Shown one piece after another: positions 1 through 7,681 of a stretch of 35,772 bases of DNA. The notes below the pieces were generated by a model. It saw only the letters and a list, made by a program, of their open reading frames with translations, ran no database searches and was not told the DNA's origin. Both the position numbers and the translations under genes were made by a program. Every line of letters starts with the position of its first letter. Within the stretch, counting starts at the first letter, position 1. Source of the stretch: Bremia lactucae (taxonomy: Eukaryota; Oomycota; Peronosporomycetes; Peronosporales; Peronosporaceae); contig NC_090610.1 of the NCBI RefSeq assembly GCF_004359215.1, forward strand, positions 3,241,873 through 3,277,644. The letters run 5' to 3'.

Positions 1-87
1 GTGACCCTGCCAGTTTAGCAGTGGTCAAATAAACTACGCGTATTGACCGACCTCTCGGCGGTATCATAGGAGAGTTTGATGCTAAAA

Positions 88-515
88 GCGTGAGCGAGGC
101 TCAACGCTTTGTGGATGAGCGATTAGCCACCACACGTAAAGTCCGTGACGCAATGGCAAGCGCACAGGATAAGCAATAAGAATATGCGGACCGAAATGAT
201 CGCAAAAATAATGAACGCTTTAGAGTGGGTAAAAAGTACTATTAAGTACTGCTACCCTACCTAGAAATGCAATTTCCGTACTACCTGGAGGTACTACGAA
301 GTTGTTGCCGCGTTATATTGGGCCCTTTTCGGTGGTAGAAGAGGTTGAAACCTAAATTATTGGCTATCCCTTCCCCCGTATATGAAAACGCATCCCGTAT
401 TTTCCGTGGGTCGTCTGAAACGGTATGTAGACCCAAATGAGGTCACATACCCCCATCCTCTAAGGAGACCAATGGTGACGCCGACTGTGAGTCGAGCCTC
501 GTTCGGGTGAAGGGG
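88..515 (+). pseudogene. Ty3/gypsy integrase C-terminal fragment (element E1)
   Basis: Degenerate pol remnant. The first part reads SEAQRFVDERLATTRKV and DRNDRKNNERFRVG, the helical stretch typical of Ty3 integrases upstream of the C-terminal SH3-like domain. About 283-515 is a degraded form of that domain, best seen by comparison with the cleaner copy at 1076-1304 (IGPFTVVEEV, THRVFSVGRLKRFVDPNEV). Stops (for example after DKQ near 178) and indels break the frame, so it is dead. The sequence differs from the 1076-1304 copy by scattered substitutions (by eye about one base in ten), so they are two diverged insertions and not one locus assembled twice. Confidence 0.8.
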
Positions 516-519
516 ACGG

Positions 520-800
520 AGAGGGCGGAAAACTATCAGCCGACCGACTCCTCCTACCAGGAACAGGAGTCAGAGAGCGAGGAACATCACGCGAGTAACG
601 TGGATATCTTAGAATTATCCTCTGAAAAAGGTCCAAGCGAATCTTCAGGCGTTCAAAACCCTGACGAGCATTCTCTCGGACATCAACGAGATCCGAGGTC
701 AAATGCGAGACTTGACCCTCGAGATCCGCAATACGTCGTTCAGCAGCGCTTAACGCATGTGACTGAACGGACGAAGGTAAGGCAGCCACGATTATTTGGG
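520..800 (-). pseudogene. Possible antisense coiled-coil coding remnant in E1
   Basis: Between the integrase tail and the chromodomain of E1, the minus strand has an open frame containing a heptad-like stretch (LSAAERRIADLEGQVSHLTS followed by VRENARQGFERLKIRLDLF). A similar antisense stretch with the pattern LS--ER-I--LEGQ---L is found at the same relative place in element E4 (12490-12710). The plus strand is also open here as an acidic low-complexity linker, so which strand was really coding is uncertain. Confidence 0.35.
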
Positions 801-819
801 CGAGATCGCCATTTCTATC

Positions 820-975
820 GGGCGCCGCCTGCACTAATGGATGCGGGTGGAAATAAACGCTTTCTGGTTGGAAAGTTACCCAAAACAAATTCTGGTTGGA
901 AGACCGCTCCGTGAGGCAAGGGTATCAGATCTTCGTCCAATGGGAAGGTTACCCGAAGAATTTTGACTCTTGGAA
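820..975 (+). pseudogene. Chromodomain of Ty3 chromovirus E1 (cut by the gap)
   Basis: The sense strand reads PPALMDAGGNKRFLVGK and then, after a frameshift near 890, GYQIFVQWEGYPKNFDSW. This is the signature of the C-terminal chromodomain of Ty3 chromoviruses, which is thought to steer integration to marked chromatin. The last recognisable residues (DSW) run into the N gap at 976, so the end of the element is not seen. Confidence 0.75.
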
Positions 976-1075
976 NNNNNNNNNNNNNNNNNNNNNNNNN
1001 NNNNNNNNNNNNNNNNNNNNNNNNNNNNNNNNNNNNNNNNNNNNNNNNNNNNNNNNNNNNNNNNNNNNNNNNNNN
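976..1075. other. Assembly gap (100 N)
   Basis: Exactly 100 unknown bases. It separates two related integrase-tail copies. The round length suggests a scaffold gap of unknown true size. Confidence 0.99.
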
Positions 1076-1304
1076 ACCTGGAGGTACTACGAAGTTGTTG
1101 CCGCGTCTCATTGGGCCCTTTACGGTGGTAGAAGAGGTTGAAGACCTAAACGATAGGCTCACCCTTCCCCCGTATATGAATACGCACCGCGTATTTTCCG
1201 TGGGTCGTCTGAAACGGTTTGTAGACCCAAATGAGGTCACATACCCCCATCCTCAAAGGAGGCCGATGGTGACGCCGATTGTGAGTCGAGCGTCGTTCGG
1301 GTGA
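1076..1304 (+). pseudogene. Ty3 integrase C-terminus of element E2
   Basis: The frame reads IGPFTVVEEVEDLNDRLTLP and then THRVFSVGRLKRFVDPNEV, the SH3-like C-terminal domain of a Ty3 integrase, and stops at 1302-1304. It is the less damaged of the two copies here. It is followed by an untranslated stretch, a purine-rich tract and the LTR at 1401, so it is the 3' end of a plus-strand element whose body lies in or beyond the gap. Unlike E1, no chromodomain follows, so either the family lacks one or it has been deleted. Confidence 0.75.
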
Positions 1305-1384
1305 GGGGGCGGTGAAGCTACCGGCGCGTAAAGCTGCTCGCAGTTCCTCGCTCCTCTTTGACGAATTTAAAGTAAAAATTTGTT

Positions 1385-1400
1385 CTTTAAGGGCGAATGG
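1385..1400 (+). promoter_or_regulatory. Polypurine tract remnant of E2
   Basis: A purine-rich run (AAGGGCGAATGG) directly before the LTR start. The equivalent tract next to the inverted LTR at the right edge is AAAGAGGGGGATGG. This is where plus-strand DNA synthesis of an LTR element is primed. Confidence 0.5.
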
Positions 1401-1933
1401 CGTAACGGACTAAGGTTGCCCTGATTTTATCCAGTCCCCGTTAAGTACACTTAATGTACTTAAGGGGATGGTCAATTACTAAATTTAAATAATTAGACCC
1501 AGCACTCGGGTAAGGTGCGCATTTGTGACCAACCCTTGTGTATGTGATGCACATGGGTGCATTCACATTAGGAGGGATGACGGTGAGCGTCATCCGTTAC
1601 GCGAGGTATCTAGAAAGATACGCTCGCAATACATATTGAGTGTTATCTATAGAGATGACGTTTTGACTAATAAAAATAGGTATTTATATTTAATACGATT
1701 AGAAATAAATCAGTCTGAAAACTACTTCCTACTTGGTAAGTGCGCACGAGGAGCCGGATTACCGCTTCCGTGACGACACTTAGCCAGACTACTTAGTGCC
1801 TTGGGTGAGGTCGCTAACGCGCCCACCACAACTACCTCACTGCACGTAAGAGAAGCTGGTTAAACCGCTTCATCGCTGTGCTAGGGTGTGTGTCTAAGTA
1901 GAGCGTGGCCGCATTACGATGTGCCCGCTTGCA
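1401..1933 (+). repeat. LTR family A, copy 1 (3' LTR of E2)
   Basis: The boundaries come from three copies in the window (1401-1933, 34249-34742, and 35176-35728 inverted). The family consensus begins TGTAACGGGCT and ends GCCTACA; here the ends have drifted to CGTAACGGAC and GCTTGCA. Inside are two stem-loops: TTAAGTACA with TGTACTTAA near 1442-1465, and GATGACG with CGTCATC near 1576-1594. The LTR ends exactly where similarity to the hydrolase gene begins, so the element sits inside that gene copy. Confidence 0.75.
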
Positions 1934-2520
1934 CGGCCATTCGATGGGTCCGCAGGACTCGGGGCCATAGAAGTTGCTCACCCGGGCACTTTTGACGGCC
2001 TCATCCTGTTTGAGCCTGTGCTTACCCAGAATGCACCAGAAATTAGCTGAACAATTGATTACTTTGTTGGCCTGACACTTCAACGCAAGAATTTGTGGCC
2101 CTCTCGAGCTGTAGCGGAAGAAACGTTTTGCAACTTGAAGATTTTTGCGAAATGGGATCGCTAAATTGCAAGAAGGGCACATTAACAAGTAGGATGGGAC
2201 TGTAATATTGGCTTTCATTCACATGTTGAAGCGTCTTTATACTGTTAACCGCCTTTGTGGCTGAAATATCACGAGTTGCAACAACCCAAGTGCTCTATTA
2301 CTTTCACTAGAGTAGTCGCTCCAAATTGTGGTTATGTGACCGGTTTCAGGGGCTCGAGCTAAAATTACCACTTATCTACACAATGCGAGAGCCTATGAAG
2401 AGAACACACAGTTGCTGGTGCTAGAGAATCCAGCGTTGGCAGCCGTGAAGATTGCTTAAGATCTTGAGTTGCTCGAGCCATACGCCGCTTCAGATGGTTT
2501 GCTTGCCCAATCGAGATAAG
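1934..2520 (+). pseudogene. Broken paralogue of the alpha/beta hydrolase
   Basis: From its first base (CGGCCATTCGATGGG) this stretch aligns with the intact hydrolase gene from about 5350 to 5925, covering the nucleophile elbow through the catalytic histidine region. In-frame stops (GAAATTAGCTGA where the gene has GAAATCAGCTAT; CGCTAAATTGC) and small deletions kill it. The 5' half is missing because LTR copy 1 lies directly upstream. Its last part diverges from the gene after the codons for EPY and stops at about 2517. It records an old tandem duplication of the hydrolase locus. Confidence 0.85.
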
Positions 2521-2902
2521 AGTGAAAAATATAAGGAGGAATTTAACTTTTAGCGGTAGAGATTAGTTTCCTACTCGACGAGTGCGTGAACATGCACTTT
2601 ATATAATTAATTATTTTTGCAAATATTATCTAGCCATGCTTGGCAAGTTTTGGCCATTAAAAGCTTTTAACTCGGCGCTTCTTGATAACACCGTTTCTCG
2701 AAACTTTCGCTTATATTTGTGAATGGTGCAAGGACCAGTCAATTCGCTGAGCCCTTGACCACTCATTTCGATATATCTTTTGGAACCATTCATTTTCTTT
2801 AACTCAATTTTACATATGCGCCGTAACAAACACAAATAAAAGGTTTGCGCAATCAGGAGAGATGATACTTAGTAAGAATTAGATTTAAGATAGGCGATAC
2901 CT
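2521..2902. other. Intergenic, AT-rich, no gene seen
   Basis: Only short frames with no recognisable similarity. A faint match (TTATATTTGTGAATGGTGC near 2711) to the 3' end of the intact hydrolase (TTATATTTGTGAATTGTGC near 5957) suggests that the duplication may have extended here. Confidence 0.4.
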
Positions 2903-3014
2903 TAAGGAGTATACCAAAAGTATCGGTTAGTAAAACTAATTTTAATTCAGTCGTAATTTTTTATGACTGAATTAAAATTTGTTTTACTAACCGATACTTT
3001 TGGTATACTCCTTA
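2903..3014. repeat. Long perfect-arm hairpin (50-bp arms)
   Basis: The arms 2903-2952 and 2965-3014 are reverse complements with one mismatch in 50, separated by a 12-base AT-rich loop. It is the first and largest of five stem-loops lying end to end up to 3220. Confidence 0.9.
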
Positions 3015-3025
3015 AACCCTCGTTC

Positions 3026-3220
3026 CGTCTGCCGCAAGAGATAACAGTGCGTCACCTGCGGCTGCACGAACCGCAGCCGAAGGCACAGCACTGTTATCTC
3101 TTGCGGCAGACGAAGGGAGTGGTACCCACTGAAGCGGGGGTACCAGAAGAACATTTCTTACGATGGCGTAAGCCATCGTAAGAAATTTTACCCTCATTCC
3201 TGACAAGTGGTAGCACTTGT
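3026..3220. repeat. Four further consecutive hairpins
   Basis: Stem 2: 3026-3050 pairs with 3088-3112 (25 of 25), with a smaller GC-rich stem (CTGCGG/CCGCAG) in its loop. Stem 3: GGTACCC with GGGTACC at about 3121-3142. Stem 4: 3153-3167 pairs with 3172-3186 (15 of 15, loop GTAA). Stem 5: ACAAGTG and CACTTGT at 3203-3220, loop GTAG. No transposase or terminal inverted repeat enclosing the set was found. Confidence 0.85.
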
Positions 3221-3221
3221 T

Positions 3222-3310
3222 GGCCTTCCGTTTGCTTCTCTGCCGTCCGCTTGCTTCTCTGCCGTCCGCTTGCTTCGCTGCCGTTCGCTCGCTTCTTCGC
3301 CGTTCGCGCT
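3222..3310. repeat. Short tandem repeat, unit about 19 bp
   Basis: Four to five imperfect copies of CTGCCGTCCGCTTGCTTCT follow the hairpin run, decaying to the right (TCGCCGTTCGCGCTTCG). The unit length is not a multiple of three, which argues against a protein repeat. Confidence 0.7.
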
Positions 3311-3705
3311 TCGTTGGACTGCACTGCGTTGGATTGCCCGGTACTGCTTCGTCTGAACGTACCTTGGATCGTCCTAATCTGTCGTGTACTCGTCCTTCGA
3401 GTCACCACGACCTTTGTCTAGGAAGCGGGTGCCGTTGCTTTCCTGGCTAACGCATCCTTTCCAACCGCACTAAACTCTAGGCACTGTGCCGGTTCATGCG
3501 ACGCTTGACTTGCTGTCGGCTCGCTGTCTACTACCACAGGCTTTCTACTCTGTGCAGGACATTCGGACGCATGACTACTTGTCATTGCTCTTTTCACTAC
3601 CCTAGAATTTTTGTGAGTATGACCCCCCCTCAACGCACTCTTAACTGTGTTTGTTACGACATCAGTTGCATAAGCCTCTCACAGGAGCACATCCTTTCCG
3701 ATTTA
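3311..3705. other. Intergenic, no gene recognised
   Basis: Only short open frames rich in Ser, Arg and Cys on either strand. None shows a recognisable domain or conserved start. Confidence 0.4.
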
Positions 3706-3890
3706 TTTTACACATACCTCATTAATTCATGATGCAAATCCATCACGATGTTTGCCATATGTGAACAGGAATAGTGCAAGCCACGAGATTTGAAATGACG
3801 TCAACGTCGCAGAACTCGACAAACAAATAGCTGCCCGCAGTCTTTCCACTTTACTGTCCTCATTCTTTATTTTCTTCGTAAAAGTGGTAT
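3706..3890 (+). repeat. Hydrolase upstream region, tandem copy A
   Basis: Starts TTTTACACATACCTC and runs to the core-promoter block TGTCCTCATTCTTTATTTTC at about 3858-3876. It is nearly identical to 4352-4530 and 4799-4985. No hydrolase coding sequence follows; an LTR fragment does. Confidence 0.85.
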
Positions 3891-3910
3891 TCAGTGAGTG
3901 ATACTATATT

Positions 3911-4241
3911 TCGGCCGCCAGATTTTTATCTGGCACTCGCACTGATGCAGTGCGAAGTGGACATGTACTGAAGCAGTACAAGTCGGCAGTGCCCCGTTAC
4001 AGTTTCTACCTCGTAACCTCACGTCGATCTACTAAAAACTAGCTTAATTATAAACTAATACAAAACTTGTAGTAAAGTCTTATCTGTCTTTCTCTTTGAG
4101 CGCGTCCAGCGACCACATTTGCTACCCATTGTAAATGGTATTTAAGTAACTAACTATTTTAGAATAGGACAAAAGGGTATTTTACCCATAAAGTAAATGT
4201 ACCACAACAACGGTTCTCCAACCGATGTGTGCCCAATTACA
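3911..4241. repeat. LTR family D fragment in tandem copy A
   Basis: Begins TTCGGCCGCCAGATTTTTAT and ends CCCAATTACA, matching the terminal part of the family D LTRs at 10770-11288 and 14968-15457. It carries two tight stem-loops (TCGCACTG/CAGTGCGA and TGTACTG/CAGTACA, 3929-3979). Confidence 0.75.
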
Positions 4242-4351
4242 AGTTTTGTCTAATTAAGGAACAGGAACATTGTTGCTATGCTTAGATGACCTCATCATGG
4301 AATTAATACATAAAGAGGCTTCATTTATCTGTAATGCGATCACACGATATA

Positions 4352-4544
4352 TTTTACACATACCTCGTTAATTCATGATGCAAATCCATCACGATGTTTG
4401 CCATATGTGAAAAAGAATTGTGCAAGAAACGAGATTTGCAATGACGTCAACGTCGCAGAACTCGTCAAACATGTTCCTGCCCGCAGTCTTTCCACTTTAC
4501 TGTCCTCATTCTTAATTTTTTTTTCGTTAAAGCGATTCTATATT
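4352..4544 (+). repeat. Hydrolase upstream region, tandem copy B
   Basis: Second copy of the block seen at 3706 and 4799. The core-promoter box is mutated here (CTCATTCTTAATTTTTTTTT). The spacing is about 646 bp from copy A and 447 bp to copy C. Confidence 0.85.
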
Positions 4545-4692
4545 TCGGCCGCCGGATTTTTTTCTGGCAGCGACCACAATAATAAATTGGATTTAAGTAA
4601 GTAATTATTCTAGAATAGGATAAGAGGGTATTTTATACATAAAGTAAATGTTCCACAACAACGGTTCTCCAACCGATGTGTGCCCAATTACA
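4545..4692. repeat. LTR family D fragment in tandem copy B
   Basis: Runs from TTCGGCCGCCGG to CCCAATTACA. It is a shortened form of the 3911-4241 fragment with the same right flank (AGTTTTGTCTAA), so the LTR inserted before the block was duplicated. Confidence 0.75.
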
Positions 4693-4798
4693 AGTTTTGT
4701 CTAAAGGGACAGGAACATTGTTGCTTTGCTTAAATGACCTCATCATGGAATTAATACATAAAGGGCTTCATTTATCTGTAATGCGATAACACGATACA

Positions 4799-4985
4799 TT
4801 TTACACATACCTCGTTAATTCATGATGCAAATCCATCACGATGTTTGCCATATGTGAAAAAGAATTGTGCAAGAAACGAGATTTGAAATAACGTCAACGT
4901 CGCAGAACTCGACAAACAAATAGCTGCCCGCAGGCTTTCCACTTTACTGTCCTCATTCTTTATTTTCTTCGTAAAGTGGTGGACA
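4799..4985 (+). repeat. Hydrolase upstream region, tandem copy C (functional position)
   Basis: Third copy of the block, directly upstream of the hydrolase start codon and free of LTR sequence between promoter and gene. Confidence 0.85.
4949..4967 (+). promoter_or_regulatory. Oomycete-type core promoter (Inr plus flanking region)
   Basis: The sequence GTCCTCATTCTTTATTTTC fits the known oomycete core promoter (consensus about GCTCATTYYNCAWTTT), with one mismatch at the first base and one at the C of CA. It ends about 35 bases before the first ATG, as is usual for oomycete transcription starts. The same box is found in tandem copies A (intact) and B (mutated). Confidence 0.6.
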
Positions 4986-5001
4986 TTGAGTGATACCATT
5001 C

Positions 5002-6018
5002 ATGATGAGCAAGACCAATGTTACGCTTTTGTTCGCTCATGGTGGTGGATTCTGCAAAGAAACATGGAATCCGATTATTCGGCGACTCAAGGAGTCATAT
5101 GTATTGCAGAATGTTTCTACCAACTTCACCACGTTCGATTTTCCGTACCATGGCGACAAGCACGACTCAACGGTGGTGCTGTCGTTCAAAGTGGATTTGA
5201 GTAATCCAATAGCCCCACGCGTGTGGAATGAGTCACACGATCTCGTTCACTGGGTGGCTCAAGCCGTCCAAGAACAAGTGGCTAAATCGAAAGATCAAAT
5301 TAGAAGAGATGATCCAGAGGGCCTCATTCAACACAAATTCATTGGTATCGGCCATTCGATGGGGTCTGCAGGACTCTGGGCCACAGAAGTTGCTCACCCG
5401 GGCACTTTTGACGGCCTCATCCTGTTCGAGCCCGTGCTGACACAGAAATCGCCAGAAATCAGCTATATGATTGATTTCTTCGTTGGTCTGACACTTCAAC
5501 GCGAGAATTCGTGGCCCTCTCGAGCTGTAGCGAAAGATTATTTTTGCAATTTGAAGAATTTTGCGAAATGGGATCGCGAAACCCTTGCTGGGTATCTTCA
5601 AGGAGGGTTTTATGATGAGGAGGATGGGACTGTAACCTTGGCTTGTCATCCACATGTTGAAGCATCATTATACTGTCAACCGCCTTTGTGGCTGAAAGAT
5701 CACGAGTTGCAACAACCCAAGTGCTCGATTACTTTTCACTGGGGTAGTCGCTCCAAATTGTGGTTTCGTGACCGGTTTCAGGAGCTCGAGCGAAAATTAC
5801 CACTTATCTACACAGTGCGAGAGCCTATGAAGGGCAACTCACACTTGCTAATGCTAGAGAATCCAGCGTTGGCAGCCGAGAAGATTGCTCAAGATCTTGA
5901 GTTGCTCGAGCCATACCGCCGCTTCTACTCTTTTCTAAAAGGAATACCTTTTTTTGTTATATTTGTGAATTGTGCGTCGAGCATCATGGTGCTTAAATGT
6001 AGTGATTATTTTATCTAA
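5002..6018 (+). CDS. Alpha/beta hydrolase (putative serine esterase/lipase)
   Basis: About 338 residues, no intron seen. It reads as an alpha/beta hydrolase: an oxyanion-hole HGGG at residues 13-16, the nucleophile elbow GIGHSMG with Ser119, and a C-terminal GNSHLLMLENP that supplies the likely catalytic His281. No signal peptide is visible, so it is probably cytosolic or peroxisomal; the substrate cannot be told. The ATG at 5002 (or the adjacent 5005) is chosen because it follows the promoter box by about 35 bases; an in-frame GTG at 4990 is unlikely. A dead paralogue (1934-2520) and two extra promoter copies upstream show repeated local duplication. The last 30 residues (after EPYRRF) are hydrophobic and differ from the paralogue, so the C-terminus may have been replaced by a frameshift or rearrangement. 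Confidence 0.88.
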   Translation: MMSKTNVTLLFAHGGGFCKETWNPIIRRLKESYVLQNVSTNFTTFDFPYHGDKHDSTVVLSFKVDLSNPIAPRVWNESHDLVHWVAQAVQEQVAKSKDQIRRDDPEGLIQHKFIGIGHSMGSAGLWATEVAHPGTFDGLILFEPVLTQKSPEISYMIDFFVGLTLQRENSWPSRAVAKDYFCNLKNFAKWDRETLAGYLQGGFYDEEDGTVTLACHPHVEASLYCQPPLWLKDHELQQPKCSITFHWGSRSKLWFRDRFQELERKLPLIYTVREPMKGNSHLLMLENPALAAEKIAQDLELLEPYRRFYSFLKGIPFFVIFVNCASSIMVLKCSDYFI

Positions 6019-6277
6019 CGCCGAGACTAACGTCAATTAGAAACTACCAAATACTGAAGGCTACATGATGTAACAAGCAAAAGATGTATTTAAGAATACT
6101 GACGATTAGATTAAACCGGATTATTCTTTTCCTCTCCTACATTTAATTAGCACGATATAGCCCAAGCACACAGTTGTTAACACTCGGTGATTTTCAAGCA
6201 ACTTGTCGATTTAATTACTCGAAAAAAATCGTCCCACCAATCATGTCACCAGTCCAAGTCATATCATCATTTTCGCA
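6019..6277. other. Intergenic and promoter region of the gamma-glutamyl hydrolase
   Basis: 259 bp. The run ATCATCATTTTCGC just before the ATG at 6278 resembles part of the oomycete initiator but is too close to the start codon to be called firmly. Confidence 0.4.
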
Positions 6278-7228
6278 ATGAAACTCAAGGCGCTTATGAT
6301 TTACGCTGCCATCGGCCTCCCCATCACCACTGCGAGCGATCGCGGACCCATCATCGGCGTGTTCGCGCACCCTAGTTCCTATCATGGTGATTACATTGCA
6401 GCGTCCTACGTGAAGTGGGTGGAAAGCGCCGGGGGTCGTGTCGTACCCATCCCTTACAGCGCACCGAAGCCGTATCTTGAGCAGCTGCTGCCACAGCTCA
6501 ATGGGCTGCTGTTTCCTGGAGGCGCTGCTGCGGTCAATGACCGTGCTGAATGGTTATACCATCAAGCGCTGGGCTTAAATGATCAGGGTGTGCACTTCCC
6601 CGTATGGGCCACATGCCTTGGCTTCGAATGGCTCATTCAACTAACGACGAACGACACGGACTCGCTCACCAAAAACCTCGACTCCATGAACATTACTCTC
6701 CCTTTGAACTTTACAGAATCTGCGCGTACCAGTCGGCTGTTTAGCCAAGCCAGCCTTGAGCTTTTCTCATGGCTTGGAGAAAAGGCCATCACAATGAACA
6801 ACCATGAGCTTGGAATTACGCCCGAGAGGTTTGATCAGTACTCATCCCTCGCCAAATTCTTTAATGTATTATCCACGAATGTAGATAGAAAGGGGATAGA
6901 GTTTATTTCGGCCATCGAGGCGAAACGGTACCCTGTTTATGCTGTGCAATTTCACCCCGAAAAGAACAGTTTCGAGTATGGCGAGTACGAAGATGGCATT
7001 CCATACGAGGTTATTAATCACTCGCGCGAAGGTGTTGCTGCTGGTAATTTCTTTGCAACTTTCTTTATTAATGAAGCGCGCAAGAACAAATTGAGGTTCA
7101 AAGATCCTAAAGTTGAGCGCAAGGCGCTCATTTACAATTACCCTACCTCTACTATCACGTATCCGGGCTTTGTTGAGTCATACATCTTCAAACACACCTA
7201 CCAGATGGGTTTTTGGAGCGTTATGTAA
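6278..7228 (+). CDS. Secreted gamma-glutamyl hydrolase (peptidase C26)
   Basis: 316 residues, one exon. The family removes gamma-linked glutamates from folate poly-glutamates in lysosome/vacuole or outside the cell, using a class I amidotransferase-like fold. Seen here: an N-terminal signal-like segment (MKLKALMIYAAIGLP, then TTAS), the family start GPIIGVFAHP, the oxyanion strand GLLFPGGAAAVND (about 76-88), the nucleophile Cys113 in WATCLGFEWL, and the catalytic His226 in AVQFHPEKN. Possible N-glycosylation sites are NDT (125), NIT (138) and NFT (144). The length fits the family (about 300-320). The ATG at 6278 puts the signal peptide first; the next Met (residue 7) would cut into it. It is transcribed toward the MFS gene, about 450 bp away. 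Confidence 0.93.
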   Translation: MKLKALMIYAAIGLPITTASDRGPIIGVFAHPSSYHGDYIAASYVKWVESAGGRVVPIPYSAPKPYLEQLLPQLNGLLFPGGAAAVNDRAEWLYHQALGLNDQGVHFPVWATCLGFEWLIQLTTNDTDSLTKNLDSMNITLPLNFTESARTSRLFSQASLELFSWLGEKAITMNNHELGITPERFDQYSSLAKFFNVLSTNVDRKGIEFISAIEAKRYPVYAVQFHPEKNSFEYGEYEDGIPYEVINHSREGVAAGNFFATFFINEARKNKLRFKDPKVERKALIYNYPTSTITYPGFVESYIFKHTYQMGFWSVM

Positions 7229-7681
7229 AATGCTGCAACTTGGAGTTTGCTTTGAGCTCGTAAAAGGATAAGATACACTACAAACAGATGCTGGAAATTG
7301 TAAAAATCGATCTCATTTAAAAAACGGCTTTGATGTGTTGATTGGTTGAACTTTAGTTGTAGAAATGGAAATGACGGTCTTTTGCATGGCCGAGACTTAG
7401 AATTTCGATATCTTTGAGCTTCGTCTTAGTAAGCACCCGAACACGAAAAATAAACACTGATTGGCTTGGTGTCGCACTGTGTTGCTTAAGCTTTTTTTCG
7501 TGTAAATTCTGGAGGATTTAAACCAAACTTAACAAAAGCATTACACATAAAGCGAGTGATGTTCAGTTTCAAAAGCTGGCACAGTTAAAATTAATAGACA
7601 AACGCAATAGTGTAAAATACAGCTCCTCACTCGGCTAAGCGTCACATAAAATCAGCAAATGTATCAGAAGAGTGATCACAG
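7229..7681. other. Convergent 3' region between two genes, no gene seen
   Basis: AT-rich and without a convincing open frame. It must hold the terminator/poly(A) regions of the two convergent genes. Confidence 0.5.

Noticed and set aside
3222..3310. CRISPR-like array
   Set aside because: The repeats follow one another without spacers, are imperfect, and the genome is eukaryotic.
5233..5668. Open frames on the minus strand opposite the hydrolase
   Set aside because: They are shadows of a well-supported plus-strand gene with clear catalytic motifs.
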